NCBI RefSeq assembly: GCF_017562075.2
Contig: NC_054083.1
Coordinates: 30,475,558-30,539,557 of the forward strand
Origin: Anopheles merus
Lineage: Eukaryota > Arthropoda > Insecta > Diptera > Culicidae
Direction of reading: 5' to 3'
DNA: 64,000 nt
The notes beneath the pieces are model-generated. The model did not search any database, was not told where the DNA came from, and was given only the letters and a program-made list of their open reading frames with translations. This document shows, one piece after another, positions 54,648 through 64,000 of this stretch. Each line of letters starts with the position of its first letter. The stretch's first letter is position 1. A program made the translations under genes and the position numbers.

Positions 54648-55549
54648 AATGGTGGCTCCAGAGAGGACGCATCAACCAACGGTTCGGCAAGTAGTCAAAT
54701 AAATCGGGAAATAAAAACCCGAAGTAGTAACAAGCCCGTAGAGGCGTGAATAGACCCCACAGCAACCCAAGCAGGGTTGTGATAGTGAAACAACGGCGAC
54801 GGACGACGATCCGGCGTAGCCGATATACGACAGCCAGCCCAGGAAGAAGGGCCACGCACCAGTTGCCGACGAAGCAAAACCCGAGAAGCGCCTCGGCGGT
54901 GAGTGAGTGCAAAATAACTGTAAGTGCAACGACACAACAGTGAATAGAACGCGGTCATTACCGCTAGTGAAGTGACGCAATCGAAAGTGAACTCGATACT
55001 GCCAACGTATGAGGCAAATGCTGAACTAGTGAAAAGGTGACCAATACGTGTACGCCGCGAGCTTCGAAAGGTGCATCCGTTCTCGCAACACAACATGACA
55101 CCGTCAGTTTAGCGCCAGTTAAAAAAAAAAAAACAGTTATCGTAAAACGCGTGCGTCGCAAGTATCGGACGTTAACTCCGACGAAACGTGATTATAAAAG
55201 TCTGCATAACGAAACACGTGTGCCGCGAGCTAAATATTGCATAAGGCATCCGACGCAGTGCAACGTAGGAAGAGCAAATTGATGAAATTAATTGTGACGA
55301 GTGTATCCATCGTGTGTATGACCGTCGTGTGTATGACCGCCGACCCACCGCTAAGAAAACATCGTTCCGGTTGAGTCAACCATCGTTCTCGGTTTGAGGG
55401 CAACCGGCACGTAATACAGAAGACGTCGTATTTGATCCTGAGAAGACCAACAAGCAGCAGTGAAGACATCACTCCCGATCCAGCCGTCCCTGACCAGCCG
55501 AATAGGAGTTGACTCTGCTGAAGCGGATCTGAACCAGGGTGAGTTCAAG
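54648..55549 (+). other. BEL leader region
   Basis: About 900 bases separate the 5' LTR from the first gag ATG. The LTR is followed after two bases by TGGTGGCTCCAGAG, which begins with the TGG expected of a tRNA primer-binding site. The tRNA was not identified. A leader of this length may hold packaging signals and the donor for an envelope mRNA. Confidence 0.5.
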
Positions 55550-58500
55550 ATGGAATATGATTTTAAAAAGAATCCGAATGGGCACTGCAAATTATGCACG
55601 AACCCAGATGAGATAGGGAAACTGATAACTTGTATTGATTGCGACAGGTGGTTTCATTTGTCATGCTTAGATATAAAATCACCTGTTAAAGATTTTTTAT
55701 GCAAAAAGTGTAAAGATAGGGAAGTTGAACGGCAGGAATATAGGTCAGCACTAATGCAAACGCAAAAACTGCTGAAAGAAAAAATGACAAATGAAGAAGA
55801 AAAAGAAAAAGAAAAAGTAAGAATAGAAGAAGAGCTAAAACGGCTACAAGAAGAGATACAAAACAAAAAATCAGAAGAGGTCAATGAAAAACCAATGACA
55901 AGTTTAGACGTAAAACTGTTAACTCAGAGTTTAGACAAAATGGTTCAATCGTTGTGTTCTAAGGACTCGAAAGTAACACTTTCAAAGCTTCCAGATTTCG
56001 ATGGAAGCTATAAATGCTGGCCTCAATTTAAACAAGCCTACGAAGAAACTTCCCGAGCCTGTAAGTTTTCAAATTTAGAAAACATGAATAGGCTGCAAAG
56101 GCATCTGAAAGGCGAAGCACTTCGTGCGGTTAGCGGGTTAATGCTTAACCCAGAAAACGTTCCGCTTGTATTAAACAGGCTCGACAAAATGTTTGGAAAT
56201 GCTGAAAGCATTTACAAGTCTTTACTGTTAGAATTACTAGCAGTAAAGCACATAACGACAGATAATCCCTCAGCATTTTTAGAATTTTCCAACGCTTTGC
56301 GCAATCTCATTGATAACATGGTGTTGTTGAAACAAGAAGGTTTTTTGAATGATCAGAGGCTGCTAAACGATTTGACATCAAGGTTTTCAACCGAACTTCG
56401 GAACGAATGGTTGAAACACACAATAAGTAGGAAACAAGATAATAAGAATCTTACGCTAGAAGACCTAGCAGAATGGCTGAAACCCTCTGAAGAACTGGCC
56501 ATTATACTGGCCGCGAACGAAGGAGTAGCCAAACAAGAAAGGTCGAACCGTCAAAACATGCAGCATCGTCATAAAGGGCCAGAAAAGGAAACGATATGTC
56601 TAATTTGTGGATTTCTTCATGAAACCACTCGTTGCCGACAATTGAACGGTAAGACGCCCGATGAAAAATTATCTCTTTTCATTCGGCATAGAATTTGCAC
56701 CAATTGCTGCAAGTACAGCAACCATAACGCCCAAAACTGTCGCCTACCACCACAATGTAATGTATACGGTTGCGGCAAAAGGCATCATAGTATGTTTCAT
56801 AAAAGAAATCTGGTAGAAGGGCAACCTACAAACAAAATAAATTGCCATCAGGAAAAGAATAATCTGTTCTATCAGATCGTGCCCATCACTTTGCACCACA
56901 ATGAAAGAAAATTCGAAACTTATGCATTCATGGATCCTGGCTCTTCAACTAGCCTCATTTTGGAAAGTGTCCGAAAAGAACTAAACGTTCACGGACCAAA
57001 AAGACCGCTAACTCTCTCCTGGACGGACGGAAGCATTCAAAAAGAGACAGAAAGTAGGATAGTTCCCATAACAGTAGAGGGAGCTAACAAAAGAAAATTC
57101 CAAGTTAAAGGTCTCAGAAGTGTAAGGGAACTTAACCTTCCCGTTCAAAGCATAGATGCTCCGCTTTTGCAAAGAAAATTTAAACATTTGAAAGGCATTA
57201 GTATCTCTAGCTATGCAGATGCGAGGCCTACCGTGCCACTAGGCCTTCCACATTCGTATCTTTACCATGGTGCAAAATATCGAGAAGGTAGACCAAACGA
57301 ACCAATTGCCCATGAAACGAGGCTTGGTTGGGTCATTTTTGGGGGAACGAATACGCCAAATGTCACAGAGAACTCATTTGTGATGACAGAGACGTACGAA
57401 GAAGAAAACAAGAACATGATGCAAATCTTGCGTGGTTTCTTTTCTACAGAGGAATTTGGAGTTAAACCTACTCCAACCCGTGCCTCTGAAGAAGACAAAA
57501 GAGCGTTAAAGATTATGAAAGAAACGCTTAAAAATACTGGCGACGGATACGAAATTGGTTTAGTATGGAAAACCGACAATCCTAAATTGCCAGATAGTTA
57601 CGGACAAGCGCTTACGCGCTTAAAAAGTCAAGAGAAGGCAATGGAAAGGGATCCAAACTTAAAATCATGGTATCATAAAGAAATAAACGCATACATTGAA
57701 AAGGGATATGCACGTAAGGCGACACCAATGGAACTGCTGCAATTGAACGGGAAAATAAACTATATTCCCCACTTTTCCGTGATAAACCATAATAAACCCA
57801 TTCCCAAACCACGTTTAGTATTCGACGCGGCTGCAAAAAATCAAAATATATCCCTTAATTCTCAACTTCTTTCCGGCCCAGATCTTACTGCGTCCCTGTT
57901 CGGAGTGCTAGTCCGCTTCAGGGAACACAAAATAGGCTGTTCAGGAGATATCAAGGAAATGTATCACCAGGTAAAGGTGAGACGGGAAGATCAAGACGCT
58001 CAAAGATTTCTATTTCGAGAATCGCCTTCTGACGTTCCTCAAGTTTACGTTATGCAAGTGATGACATTTGGGGCAACTTGTTCACCAACTTGTGCTCAGT
58101 TTGTGAAGAACGAGAACGCACTGCGTTACAAAAATATTTATCCCCAGGCAGTAAAAGCGATTATTGAAAATCACTACGTAGATGACTACCTAGATAGTTA
58201 TCCAGATATTGATACAGCCGTGAATACTATCTCGGAGGTGTGTAAAATACATGATGATGCTAAATTCTTTATGAGAAACTTCTTTTCCAACTCAAAAGAA
58301 GTAGAGAAAAGCATTCCAACCAACAGGTTATCTGAGAAAAGTGTACTTGGCATAGAGGAGAAAAATCAAAACTTCGATAAAGTGTTGGGATTGATTTGGG
58401 ACAAAGAGTCTGACGTCTTTGCCTACAAGTTTAAAAAGGCAGATATTAAAAAATTAACGAAACGTCAGATGTTCTCATATATAATGAAAATCTACGATCC

Positions 58501-60781
58501 TCTAGGTCATCTTGCCAACATTACTGTTGAAGGTAAAATTTTGATGCAAGATCTTTGGAAAACTAAACTAGACTGGGATGACGAAATCACACAGTCCATA
58601 AAGGAAAAATGGGAAAACTGGATAAACCGAATCGAAAACTCGATCAACATATCTATACCTAGATGTTTTTCGATTGGAAATAACGTAAAGATCAGGGAGC
58701 TCCATACTTTCGTAGACGCGTCAGAAAAAGCCTTTGCCGCGGTTACGTATCTTAGGACAGTCCACGACTTAGGCATCGACATAAGTATCGTGGCCGCAAA
58801 ATCAAGAGTCGCTCCTACCAAACCACTGTCGATCCCTAGGCTTGAATTGCAAGGGGCAGTGCTAGGCACTCGCCTAAACGAATCAATCAAGAGGGAATTG
58901 CGGTTAAAGGTTCAAACAGAATTCTTTTGGACCGATTCAAAAACAGTTCTAGCTTGGCTTAACTCAGAGCCTAGAACATATAATCAGTTCGTAGCCCTGA
59001 GAATCGGAGAAATTTTGGAGTTCAACTCTCCGAAGCAGTGGAACTGGGTAGCATCTGCAGAAAACCCTGCTGACGAAGCTACAAAAACTTGTAAGAAAAA
59101 GTCAATATGGTTAAATGGTCCCGACTTTCTCAAAAATTTAGAAATAAAAACACTAACACCAGACATTCCGGACACATTTGAAGACCGGAAAAGGGTAAAC
59201 ACTTCGAGAACAGTGGAAAGAATAGATTATGACGCCATTTCCGTCGAATGGTGTTCCAACTGGCACCGTCTAAAACGATCGGTAGCGTACGCACTAAAGT
59301 ACTTGGATTGGTTAAAAAGTAAGGCTAAATCCCTGTCATTTTCGACAGCAATCGATAAAGCTACCCTTGACTTAGCTGAGCGCCACTTAATAAAAAAGGC
59401 TCAATGGGAAAGCTTTCAAACGGAGATGATACAACTCTCATTGAAGAACCCGATTAATGGCAGCAGTAAAGTTAGGTGCCTGTGCCCTATGTTGGACCAA
59501 GATGGGATCATGCGTTCTAGAGGAAGACTTGAACACGTTAAATTTCTTCAATTTAACGCACGTAGCCCTATTGTCCTACCAAAAGGGCATCACATTACAA
59601 ACCTTATCCTACAACATTATCATGAGAGGTACTACCACCAGAAGAGCGAATCAGTGATGGTTGCAGTTCGTCAAAAATTCTGGGTGATAGATCTCAGAAG
59701 CAGTCTTAAGCACGTAATAAACAAATGTCAATACTGCAAAAACGCACGAGCTAAACCAATCCCACCAATAATGGCACCACTGCCAACATGTAGAACAGCA
59801 GTGTTTAAAAAACCATTTACGCATTGTGGAGTAGATTACTTCGGCCCCCTATTCGTTACGATAGGCAGACGGTCAGAAAAAAGGTGGGGTGTTATATTTA
59901 CGTGTTTAACCACAAGAGCAATCCATATAGAAATAGCCATTGATCTAACGGCAAGCACCTTTATTGTTTGCTTAAAAAATTTGCAATACAGAAGAGGAAA
60001 GGTATCTTTCCTATACAGCGATAATGGGACCAACTTTGTCGGAGCCGACAATGAGATGAAACAAATAAGATATCGATGTGCCTCAGAAGGCATAGAATGG
60101 ATCTTTAACCCACCAGGCGCCCCTCATTTTGGAGGTGCGTGGGAGCGAATGGTTGGAGAAATCAAGAGTCTGCTTCCCATGGCTGAGAGTTATAAAGAAC
60201 ACGTTCTCAGATCAATACTAACTGAGATAGAGTTCCTAACAAATAATCGACCATTGACTCACTTAACACTAGAACGAGAAGATGACGAGCCCCTAACTCC
60301 AGCTCATTTCTTGCTAGGTTGTTCCGGCGAGGCAGAGCCGAATATCTCAGATATCACCAAAACAGAATTGGTACGGTCCGATTGGAAAAGGGCCCAGGCA
60401 ATCACACAACAATATTGGCGACGGTGGATAGCTGAGTATCTCCCAAAGCTTTCTAAACGAGAGAAGTGGACTCAACCGGCCAAACCATTACAAATAGGCG
60501 ATATTGTCACGTTTCCCGATGAACAAAGGAAAGGAAAATGGTTTAAAGGCCGAATCTGCGAGCTGGTAACTGGCGTAGACGGACAGACTCGTTCAGCACG
60601 AATCAAAGTAGGTAATAATTTAGTTAACAGGCCAACTGTAAAACTAGCAGTACTCGAGGTAAAACGAGATCAAACATTTTCAAATTGGGGAAAAAGGAAA
60701 GAAACAAATCTTAACGTTATAAAAGCTAAAGCAGAAGAACTAGCAAGTCAAATACCAAAAAGGAAAAAAGCTCAAAATTAG
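55550..60781 (+). CDS. BEL/Pao Gag-Pol polyprotein
   Basis: One frame of 1,743 residues from the first ATG. The frame is open about 90 bases upstream without an ATG. A PHD-like Cys4-His-Cys3 finger occupies ~12-54 (CKLC...CIDCDRWFHLSC...CKKC), then a charged coiled coil. A DUF1759-type gag region follows. Cys/His clusters lie at ~350-425. The aspartic protease has its active Asp at 462 (FMDPGSST). The reverse transcriptase has YVDD at 876-879. RNase H has an Asp at 1056. An HHCC zinc region precedes the integrase triad D1429, D1491, E1532. A C-terminal DUF5641-like module closes it. All catalytic residues looked for are present. Single-frame gag-pol fusion is common in BEL elements. Confidence 0.93.
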   Translation: MEYDFKKNPNGHCKLCTNPDEIGKLITCIDCDRWFHLSCLDIKSPVKDFLCKKCKDREVERQEYRSALMQTQKLLKEKMTNEEEKEKEKVRIEEELKRLQEEIQNKKSEEVNEKPMTSLDVKLLTQSLDKMVQSLCSKDSKVTLSKLPDFDGSYKCWPQFKQAYEETSRACKFSNLENMNRLQRHLKGEALRAVSGLMLNPENVPLVLNRLDKMFGNAESIYKSLLLELLAVKHITTDNPSAFLEFSNALRNLIDNMVLLKQEGFLNDQRLLNDLTSRFSTELRNEWLKHTISRKQDNKNLTLEDLAEWLKPSEELAIILAANEGVAKQERSNRQNMQHRHKGPEKETICLICGFLHETTRCRQLNGKTPDEKLSLFIRHRICTNCCKYSNHNAQNCRLPPQCNVYGCGKRHHSMFHKRNLVEGQPTNKINCHQEKNNLFYQIVPITLHHNERKFETYAFMDPGSSTSLILESVRKELNVHGPKRPLTLSWTDGSIQKETESRIVPITVEGANKRKFQVKGLRSVRELNLPVQSIDAPLLQRKFKHLKGISISSYADARPTVPLGLPHSYLYHGAKYREGRPNEPIAHETRLGWVIFGGTNTPNVTENSFVMTETYEEENKNMMQILRGFFSTEEFGVKPTPTRASEEDKRALKIMKETLKNTGDGYEIGLVWKTDNPKLPDSYGQALTRLKSQEKAMERDPNLKSWYHKEINAYIEKGYARKATPMELLQLNGKINYIPHFSVINHNKPIPKPRLVFDAAAKNQNISLNSQLLSGPDLTASLFGVLVRFREHKIGCSGDIKEMYHQVKVRREDQDAQRFLFRESPSDVPQVYVMQVMTFGATCSPTCAQFVKNENALRYKNIYPQAVKAIIENHYVDDYLDSYPDIDTAVNTISEVCKIHDDAKFFMRNFFSNSKEVEKSIPTNRLSEKSVLGIEEKNQNFDKVLGLIWDKESDVFAYKFKKADIKKLTKRQMFSYIMKIYDPLGHLANITVEGKILMQDLWKTKLDWDDEITQSIKEKWENWINRIENSINISIPRCFSIGNNVKIRELHTFVDASEKAFAAVTYLRTVHDLGIDISIVAAKSRVAPTKPLSIPRLELQGAVLGTRLNESIKRELRLKVQTEFFWTDSKTVLAWLNSEPRTYNQFVALRIGEILEFNSPKQWNWVASAENPADEATKTCKKKSIWLNGPDFLKNLEIKTLTPDIPDTFEDRKRVNTSRTVERIDYDAISVEWCSNWHRLKRSVAYALKYLDWLKSKAKSLSFSTAIDKATLDLAERHLIKKAQWESFQTEMIQLSLKNPINGSSKVRCLCPMLDQDGIMRSRGRLEHVKFLQFNARSPIVLPKGHHITNLILQHYHERYYHQKSESVMVAVRQKFWVIDLRSSLKHVINKCQYCKNARAKPIPPIMAPLPTCRTAVFKKPFTHCGVDYFGPLFVTIGRRSEKRWGVIFTCLTTRAIHIEIAIDLTASTFIVCLKNLQYRRGKVSFLYSDNGTNFVGADNEMKQIRYRCASEGIEWIFNPPGAPHFGGAWERMVGEIKSLLPMAESYKEHVLRSILTEIEFLTNNRPLTHLTLEREDDEPLTPAHFLLGCSGEAEPNISDITKTELVRSDWKRAQAITQQYWRRWIAEYLPKLSKREKWTQPAKPLQIGDIVTFPDEQRKGKWFKGRICELVTGVDGQTRSARIKVGNNLVNRPTVKLAVLEVKRDQTFSNWGKRKETNLNVIKAKAEELASQIPKRKKAQN

Positions 60782-60790
60782 GCCCGTATC

Positions 60791-62269
60791 ATGGAGCTCA
60801 TCCTTAAAATAACAATATACATAGCCGCACTGTTTAGAGTCGAATGCTTATCGATCGTACCTATCCCTGAACCAGGAATATATTTTGATCATATTGGGAC
60901 ACTCCTATTAAAAAAAGGAGCATGGGAAACGACATTCCATACGGGGACACGTCCGGAAAATGATACGGATACGTTACAAACGTTGAAAAAACACTTAACC
61001 ATAGTATTGAACTCCGTTAATAGTACGGACTCTGAACTCTCGGATCTAAAAGTTACACTTCAGCACGAATGCAACCATGCAATTCAACTAATCCAAGGAA
61101 TAAGTCACAAAAGGACAAAACGCTCCCGGGGAATATTTGGTATACTAAAAGATTTCATGTTCGGGGGAGACGACATAGACGAGCAATTAGCAGCCTTCAG
61201 AGCAGCAGAGGATACAAAAATTACACATGTGTCCGAACGTTTGACCCAAACAAATAAAAAACACAATGAGTTAACAGAAAATTTACGTCACCGAATAGAC
61301 AAACTCTATGATGGTATAGATGTTCTCAGCAAGGAATTTAAGCATAACAAAAATGAAGTTCTAACAAAGTATATACAAGAAACGATCATGCTTACAACCG
61401 CTCTAGTACAAGACATGATAAATAAGTATCACGAAATAGATTCAACCAAATTATATTTAGAGGACGAAGAGATGTTAAAACAAACTATACGAAGAAAGAT
61501 GGCAAGTCATTATAACGTTTTAGAATACTCGGAAATAACCAATAGGAGAATAGAAGAGGGTGAAATAGTCTTTTCTATCAAAAACATAATTGTATCGATA
61601 GAAAATTACGAGATGTTTAAAGTCATAGCCATTCCAAACTTTGCCAATCATACGATTTTAGACATACATGAAAAAATAATAGCCATCAACGAAACTAGTT
61701 ACTTATACCCGAAGGAAATTTTTAAACTGAACGAATCGCACTACATATCTTCTGAGAAAATAATACAACGAGAACCAGACTGCATAGCATCAGCATTACT
61801 ACACACAGAAAGTGGTACCAGATGTAGTTCAAAGGAAATAGGGCCAGAAGTCACTGAATTTATACAACTTACAAATCCAAACAGTATTCTGTTCTTCTCT
61901 ACCAACCCTGATAAGATATTACTAAAATGTAACAAAACACTCACTACCCCAAGCTGCTCAATCGGAATCATAATCTTGTCACTAGACTGTAGCATTTTGA
62001 CGAGCAAGTTCGAAATACAACCGACGATGCTAATAAAATCTGAGCAAGTTAGAGCATATTTTAAACCCATGTTAAATTTAAGCATATCAAAAGAAGATAA
62101 GTCTAACGAAGTAGAATCGGTAACTAGTAACTATGTACTTTTCTCAATAACCATACTAAGTGTTTCTATTACGGTCATCTTGGTTTCCGCGATGTTAATC
62201 AAGAAATATCTAAAACAAAATATTGGTCCTCCTCCATGCAGGCCACCCACTTTAAACCTAGAATTGTAA
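60791..62269 (+). CDS. envelope-like glycoprotein of the BEL element
   Basis: A 492-residue frame begins nine bases after gag-pol stops. A hydrophobic signal peptide (~1-20) leads to an ectodomain with N-glycosylation sites and Cys residues. A furin-type site RTKR lies near residues 108-111. The segment just after it, GIFGILKDFMFG, is glycine-rich and apolar like a fusion peptide. A long helical region follows. A membrane segment (~447-468) precedes a short Lys-rich and Pro-rich tail. This layout is that of class I-type Env proteins of insect errantiviruses and baculovirus F proteins (known), although homology was not tested. It is probably translated from a spliced RNA, and an AG lies at the gag-pol stop codon. 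Confidence 0.75.
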   Translation: MELILKITIYIAALFRVECLSIVPIPEPGIYFDHIGTLLLKKGAWETTFHTGTRPENDTDTLQTLKKHLTIVLNSVNSTDSELSDLKVTLQHECNHAIQLIQGISHKRTKRSRGIFGILKDFMFGGDDIDEQLAAFRAAEDTKITHVSERLTQTNKKHNELTENLRHRIDKLYDGIDVLSKEFKHNKNEVLTKYIQETIMLTTALVQDMINKYHEIDSTKLYLEDEEMLKQTIRRKMASHYNVLEYSEITNRRIEEGEIVFSIKNIIVSIENYEMFKVIAIPNFANHTILDIHEKIIAINETSYLYPKEIFKLNESHYISSEKIIQREPDCIASALLHTESGTRCSSKEIGPEVTEFIQLTNPNSILFFSTNPDKILLKCNKTLTTPSCSIGIIILSLDCSILTSKFEIQPTMLIKSEQVRAYFKPMLNLSISKEDKSNEVESVTSNYVLFSITILSVSITVILVSAMLIKKYLKQNIGPPPCRPPTLNLEL

Positions 62270-62287
62270 CTCCCCTACGAGGACTTA

Positions 62288-62299
62288 CGGGGGGAGGGA
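62288..62299 (+). promoter_or_regulatory. polypurine tract of the BEL element
   Basis: A short G-rich purine run (GGGGGGAGGGA) lies immediately before the 3' LTR, where plus-strand DNA synthesis of an LTR element is primed. Confidence 0.85.
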
Positions 62300-62613
62300 T
62301 GTCGCTGACGACAATTTAGGCTTAAAAAACAAAGCGTTGCTAGGTCAATAAATGCTGACTAGCTACGTTATGCAACGCGCCAGCGATGCGCGCTGGTTTA
62401 ACGATTAAATGGAAAATAGGCTAAGAAGAATAGACTAAGAAAAATATGCTGATCGACGACGGTCAGCATTTTTAGAGTATAAAATCAATTGAATAAACTA
62501 ATGAATCGATTATTTGCCAAGAACCAGTTGGTGCGTTATTATTGTGCTTAAGTCGGCGTGTACTGTGCCTGTCTTAAGCTGCTGCTCCGAAAGACACTTT
62601 CGTGTGCGCGACA
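62300..62613 (+). repeat. 3' LTR of the BEL element
   Basis: 314 bp, the same length as the 5' LTR and without visible differences from it. It is followed directly by CACCT at 62614-62618. Confidence 0.95.
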
Positions 62614-62618
62614 CACCT

Positions 62619-64000
62619 TACGAAATCATTTGTTTAGAATGATTCAATTTTTTAAATGTAATGTAGATTTTAGTAGGAAATTCAATAATTTAATAGTTTC
62701 ATAATTCATAATCACAGCATTGCAAGCACAAACTTGTAATTTAATACAATTATACAGAATTATTATGAATATTTCATAGTCATTTACCATAATTAAATTG
62801 TTTTCCTATGGAAAAGAAGTAATCAAACGTGTTGATTAAACAACACATGAACATTATGAACATGTCTACACCGCTCTACCATGACTATATGAACAGTCGT
62901 GTTTCGCGATTTGCGGAAAACCCGGCCTAGATAGATACAAATAGGGTAAATGTACCAATAGTGGTGCAATTTGTGGTGGTACAGATGTATTTTAATGGAT
63001 TTAAAGTGTCAGGAAGGACAATTTCTGAATATTTTAACACATGACAGTTGGAATATGTTTTATCTTCGCAATCACAATCATTTTTACCATGAAACACATC
63101 AAATTTACGAAAAATAACCTTCTGTGGATTGTTTCTATTCTATCTATAATGTACTGCTGTGTAGGATATATTCTTTTTCAAAATTTGAAGATCAATATTA
63201 GGGTAGGTGTACCAAATGTGGCTATAGCACCAATTATAGCTATAACGAACACTATTTGCGCTCTAAAACAGTCTATTTGCATTCTAAAACCACGGAAGGA
63301 TTTCTCATTTCAAATATAAACTTTTTTACACATTTGTGCTCCATTAGTTCCGTGCTGCTCTATATCCGTTGTTAAATATTACCCTTTTAAAATGTGATGC
63401 CAAGATTTTTGGTATCTCTTACCATTTTGCTAAGAGCAGCACTGTAGGATATTAGCGATTTCCAAGCACCTAACCATAATTTTAACTTAAATAATCATTT
63501 TGGTGCAAAATATTAGTTATTTAACGACTACACATCAAAATCTAACAACATTTCATAGAAAATATGCCTTTTTCCGTATGTTCATAATTGGTACAACTAA
63601 CCTTCGGTGTACCAAATATCGCAGTATACAATGGATGTTTTGTTGACAACTGTCGTTTTGGTCGTAGCGCGTAGTTTGCAAGTGAAGAACTGGGGTTTCT
63701 CGTTGTTATTTTCGCAATCTAAAGTGTTAATATGTGTTTTAAGCATTATTTATTTGTAAAGTGTTCGAATCAGTAATCAGTGGAATAATCAGAAGATTGT
63801 AATTCGTTTCACAATCAGTTTTATCAAAATAATGCAGTCTTGAATGACTTTCATACGAAGAAAGTGAAATCTGAAGCCCCTCGTGTCGCCTTATTGTCAA
63901 ATGCGCTCTTGTTCTTCCCTGATCGATAGTTAGTGCTAGTCTTGACCGGAAGTATCTTGGCCAGAAGATAGTTGAGCTATGGCTACGATTCTTCATTTAA
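62619..64000. other. AT-rich right flank
   Basis: No gene was recognised. The words 'gggtaaatgtaccaatagtgg' and 'gggtaggtgtaccaaatgtgg' recur at 62.94 and 63.20 kb, with another 'ggtgtaccaaat' at 63.61 kb, suggesting an old repeat. A 92-codon hydrophobic frame at 63041-63319 overlaps this repeat and is doubtful. Confidence 0.45.

Larger units (their letters stand above)
54334..62613 (+). mobile_element. full-length BEL/Pao LTR retrotransposon with envelope-like ORF
   Basis: The 8,280-bp element is bounded by two 314-bp LTRs (TGTCGC...GCGACA) and the duplication CACCT. It encodes a long gag-pol frame with domain order protease, reverse transcriptase, RNase H and integrase. This order and the DUF1758-type protease are typical of BEL/Pao. 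A second, separate frame looks like a retroviral-type envelope. No stop or frameshift was found in either frame, and the LTRs show no difference by eye, so the insertion should be very recent. It could represent a potentially active family. Confidence 0.95.

Noticed and set aside
63041..63319. 92-codon hydrophobic frame resembling a small membrane protein
   Set aside because: It overlaps repeated 'gtgtaccaaat' words and has no recognisable family. The AT-rich composition explains the hydrophobic residues.
1..64000. CRISPR array, operon or prokaryotic defence system
   Set aside because: No regularly spaced repeats with unique spacers. Genes have introns and eukaryotic signals, so such systems are not expected.

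Overview
The window is nuclear DNA from a dipteran insect, most likely an Anopheles mosquito (inference). The evidence is compact insect genes with short GT-AG introns, a Drosophila-like Ref1/Aly protein, neural-cadherin-like genes, a tRNA-headed SINE of about 200 bp that resembles the Anopheles SINE200 family, and a BEL/Pao retrotransposon. No prokaryotic features were seen.

Layout. Positions 1-5.8 kb are gene-poor, with a purine-rich tract and a decayed minisatellite. At 5.8-12.3 kb lies a nine-exon CFAP44-type axonemal gene (+). From 12.3 to 17.5 kb is intergenic DNA with a pogo-like MITE and a SINE. An XRCC2-like RAD51 paralogue (+, 17.6-18.5 kb) converges on a four-exon Aly/REF mRNA-export gene (-, 20.0-23.4 kb). 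From 24.5 to 34.3 kb is a dense transposon region. It holds several MITE families with readable target-site duplications, a three-deep nested insertion, a broken Tc1 element, a foldback element and a dead R1-like reverse transcriptase.

From 35.6 to 52.3 kb two intronless neural-cadherin-like genes sit head to head, about 10 kb apart. One runs on the minus strand (35.6-38.8 kb) and one on the plus strand (48.9-52.3 kb). Over about 250 residues they are almost identical, while both sides of that block have diverged strongly, which points to gene conversion. Each has a TATA plus initiator candidate and a likely 5'UTR intron. The spacer holds SINEs, MITEs and a SINE split by a mariner remnant. 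From 54.3 to 62.6 kb lies an intact-looking BEL/Pao element with matching 314-bp LTRs, a 5-bp target duplication, a gag-pol frame that begins with a PHD-like finger, and a separate envelope-like frame. The last 1.4 kb has no clear gene.

The host genes have unrelated roles: cilium or flagellum motility, recombinational repair, mRNA export and cell adhesion. They do not form a pathway. Exon boundaries were placed by hand from reading frame and GT-AG sites, and family assignments rest on recognised motifs rather than a database search.
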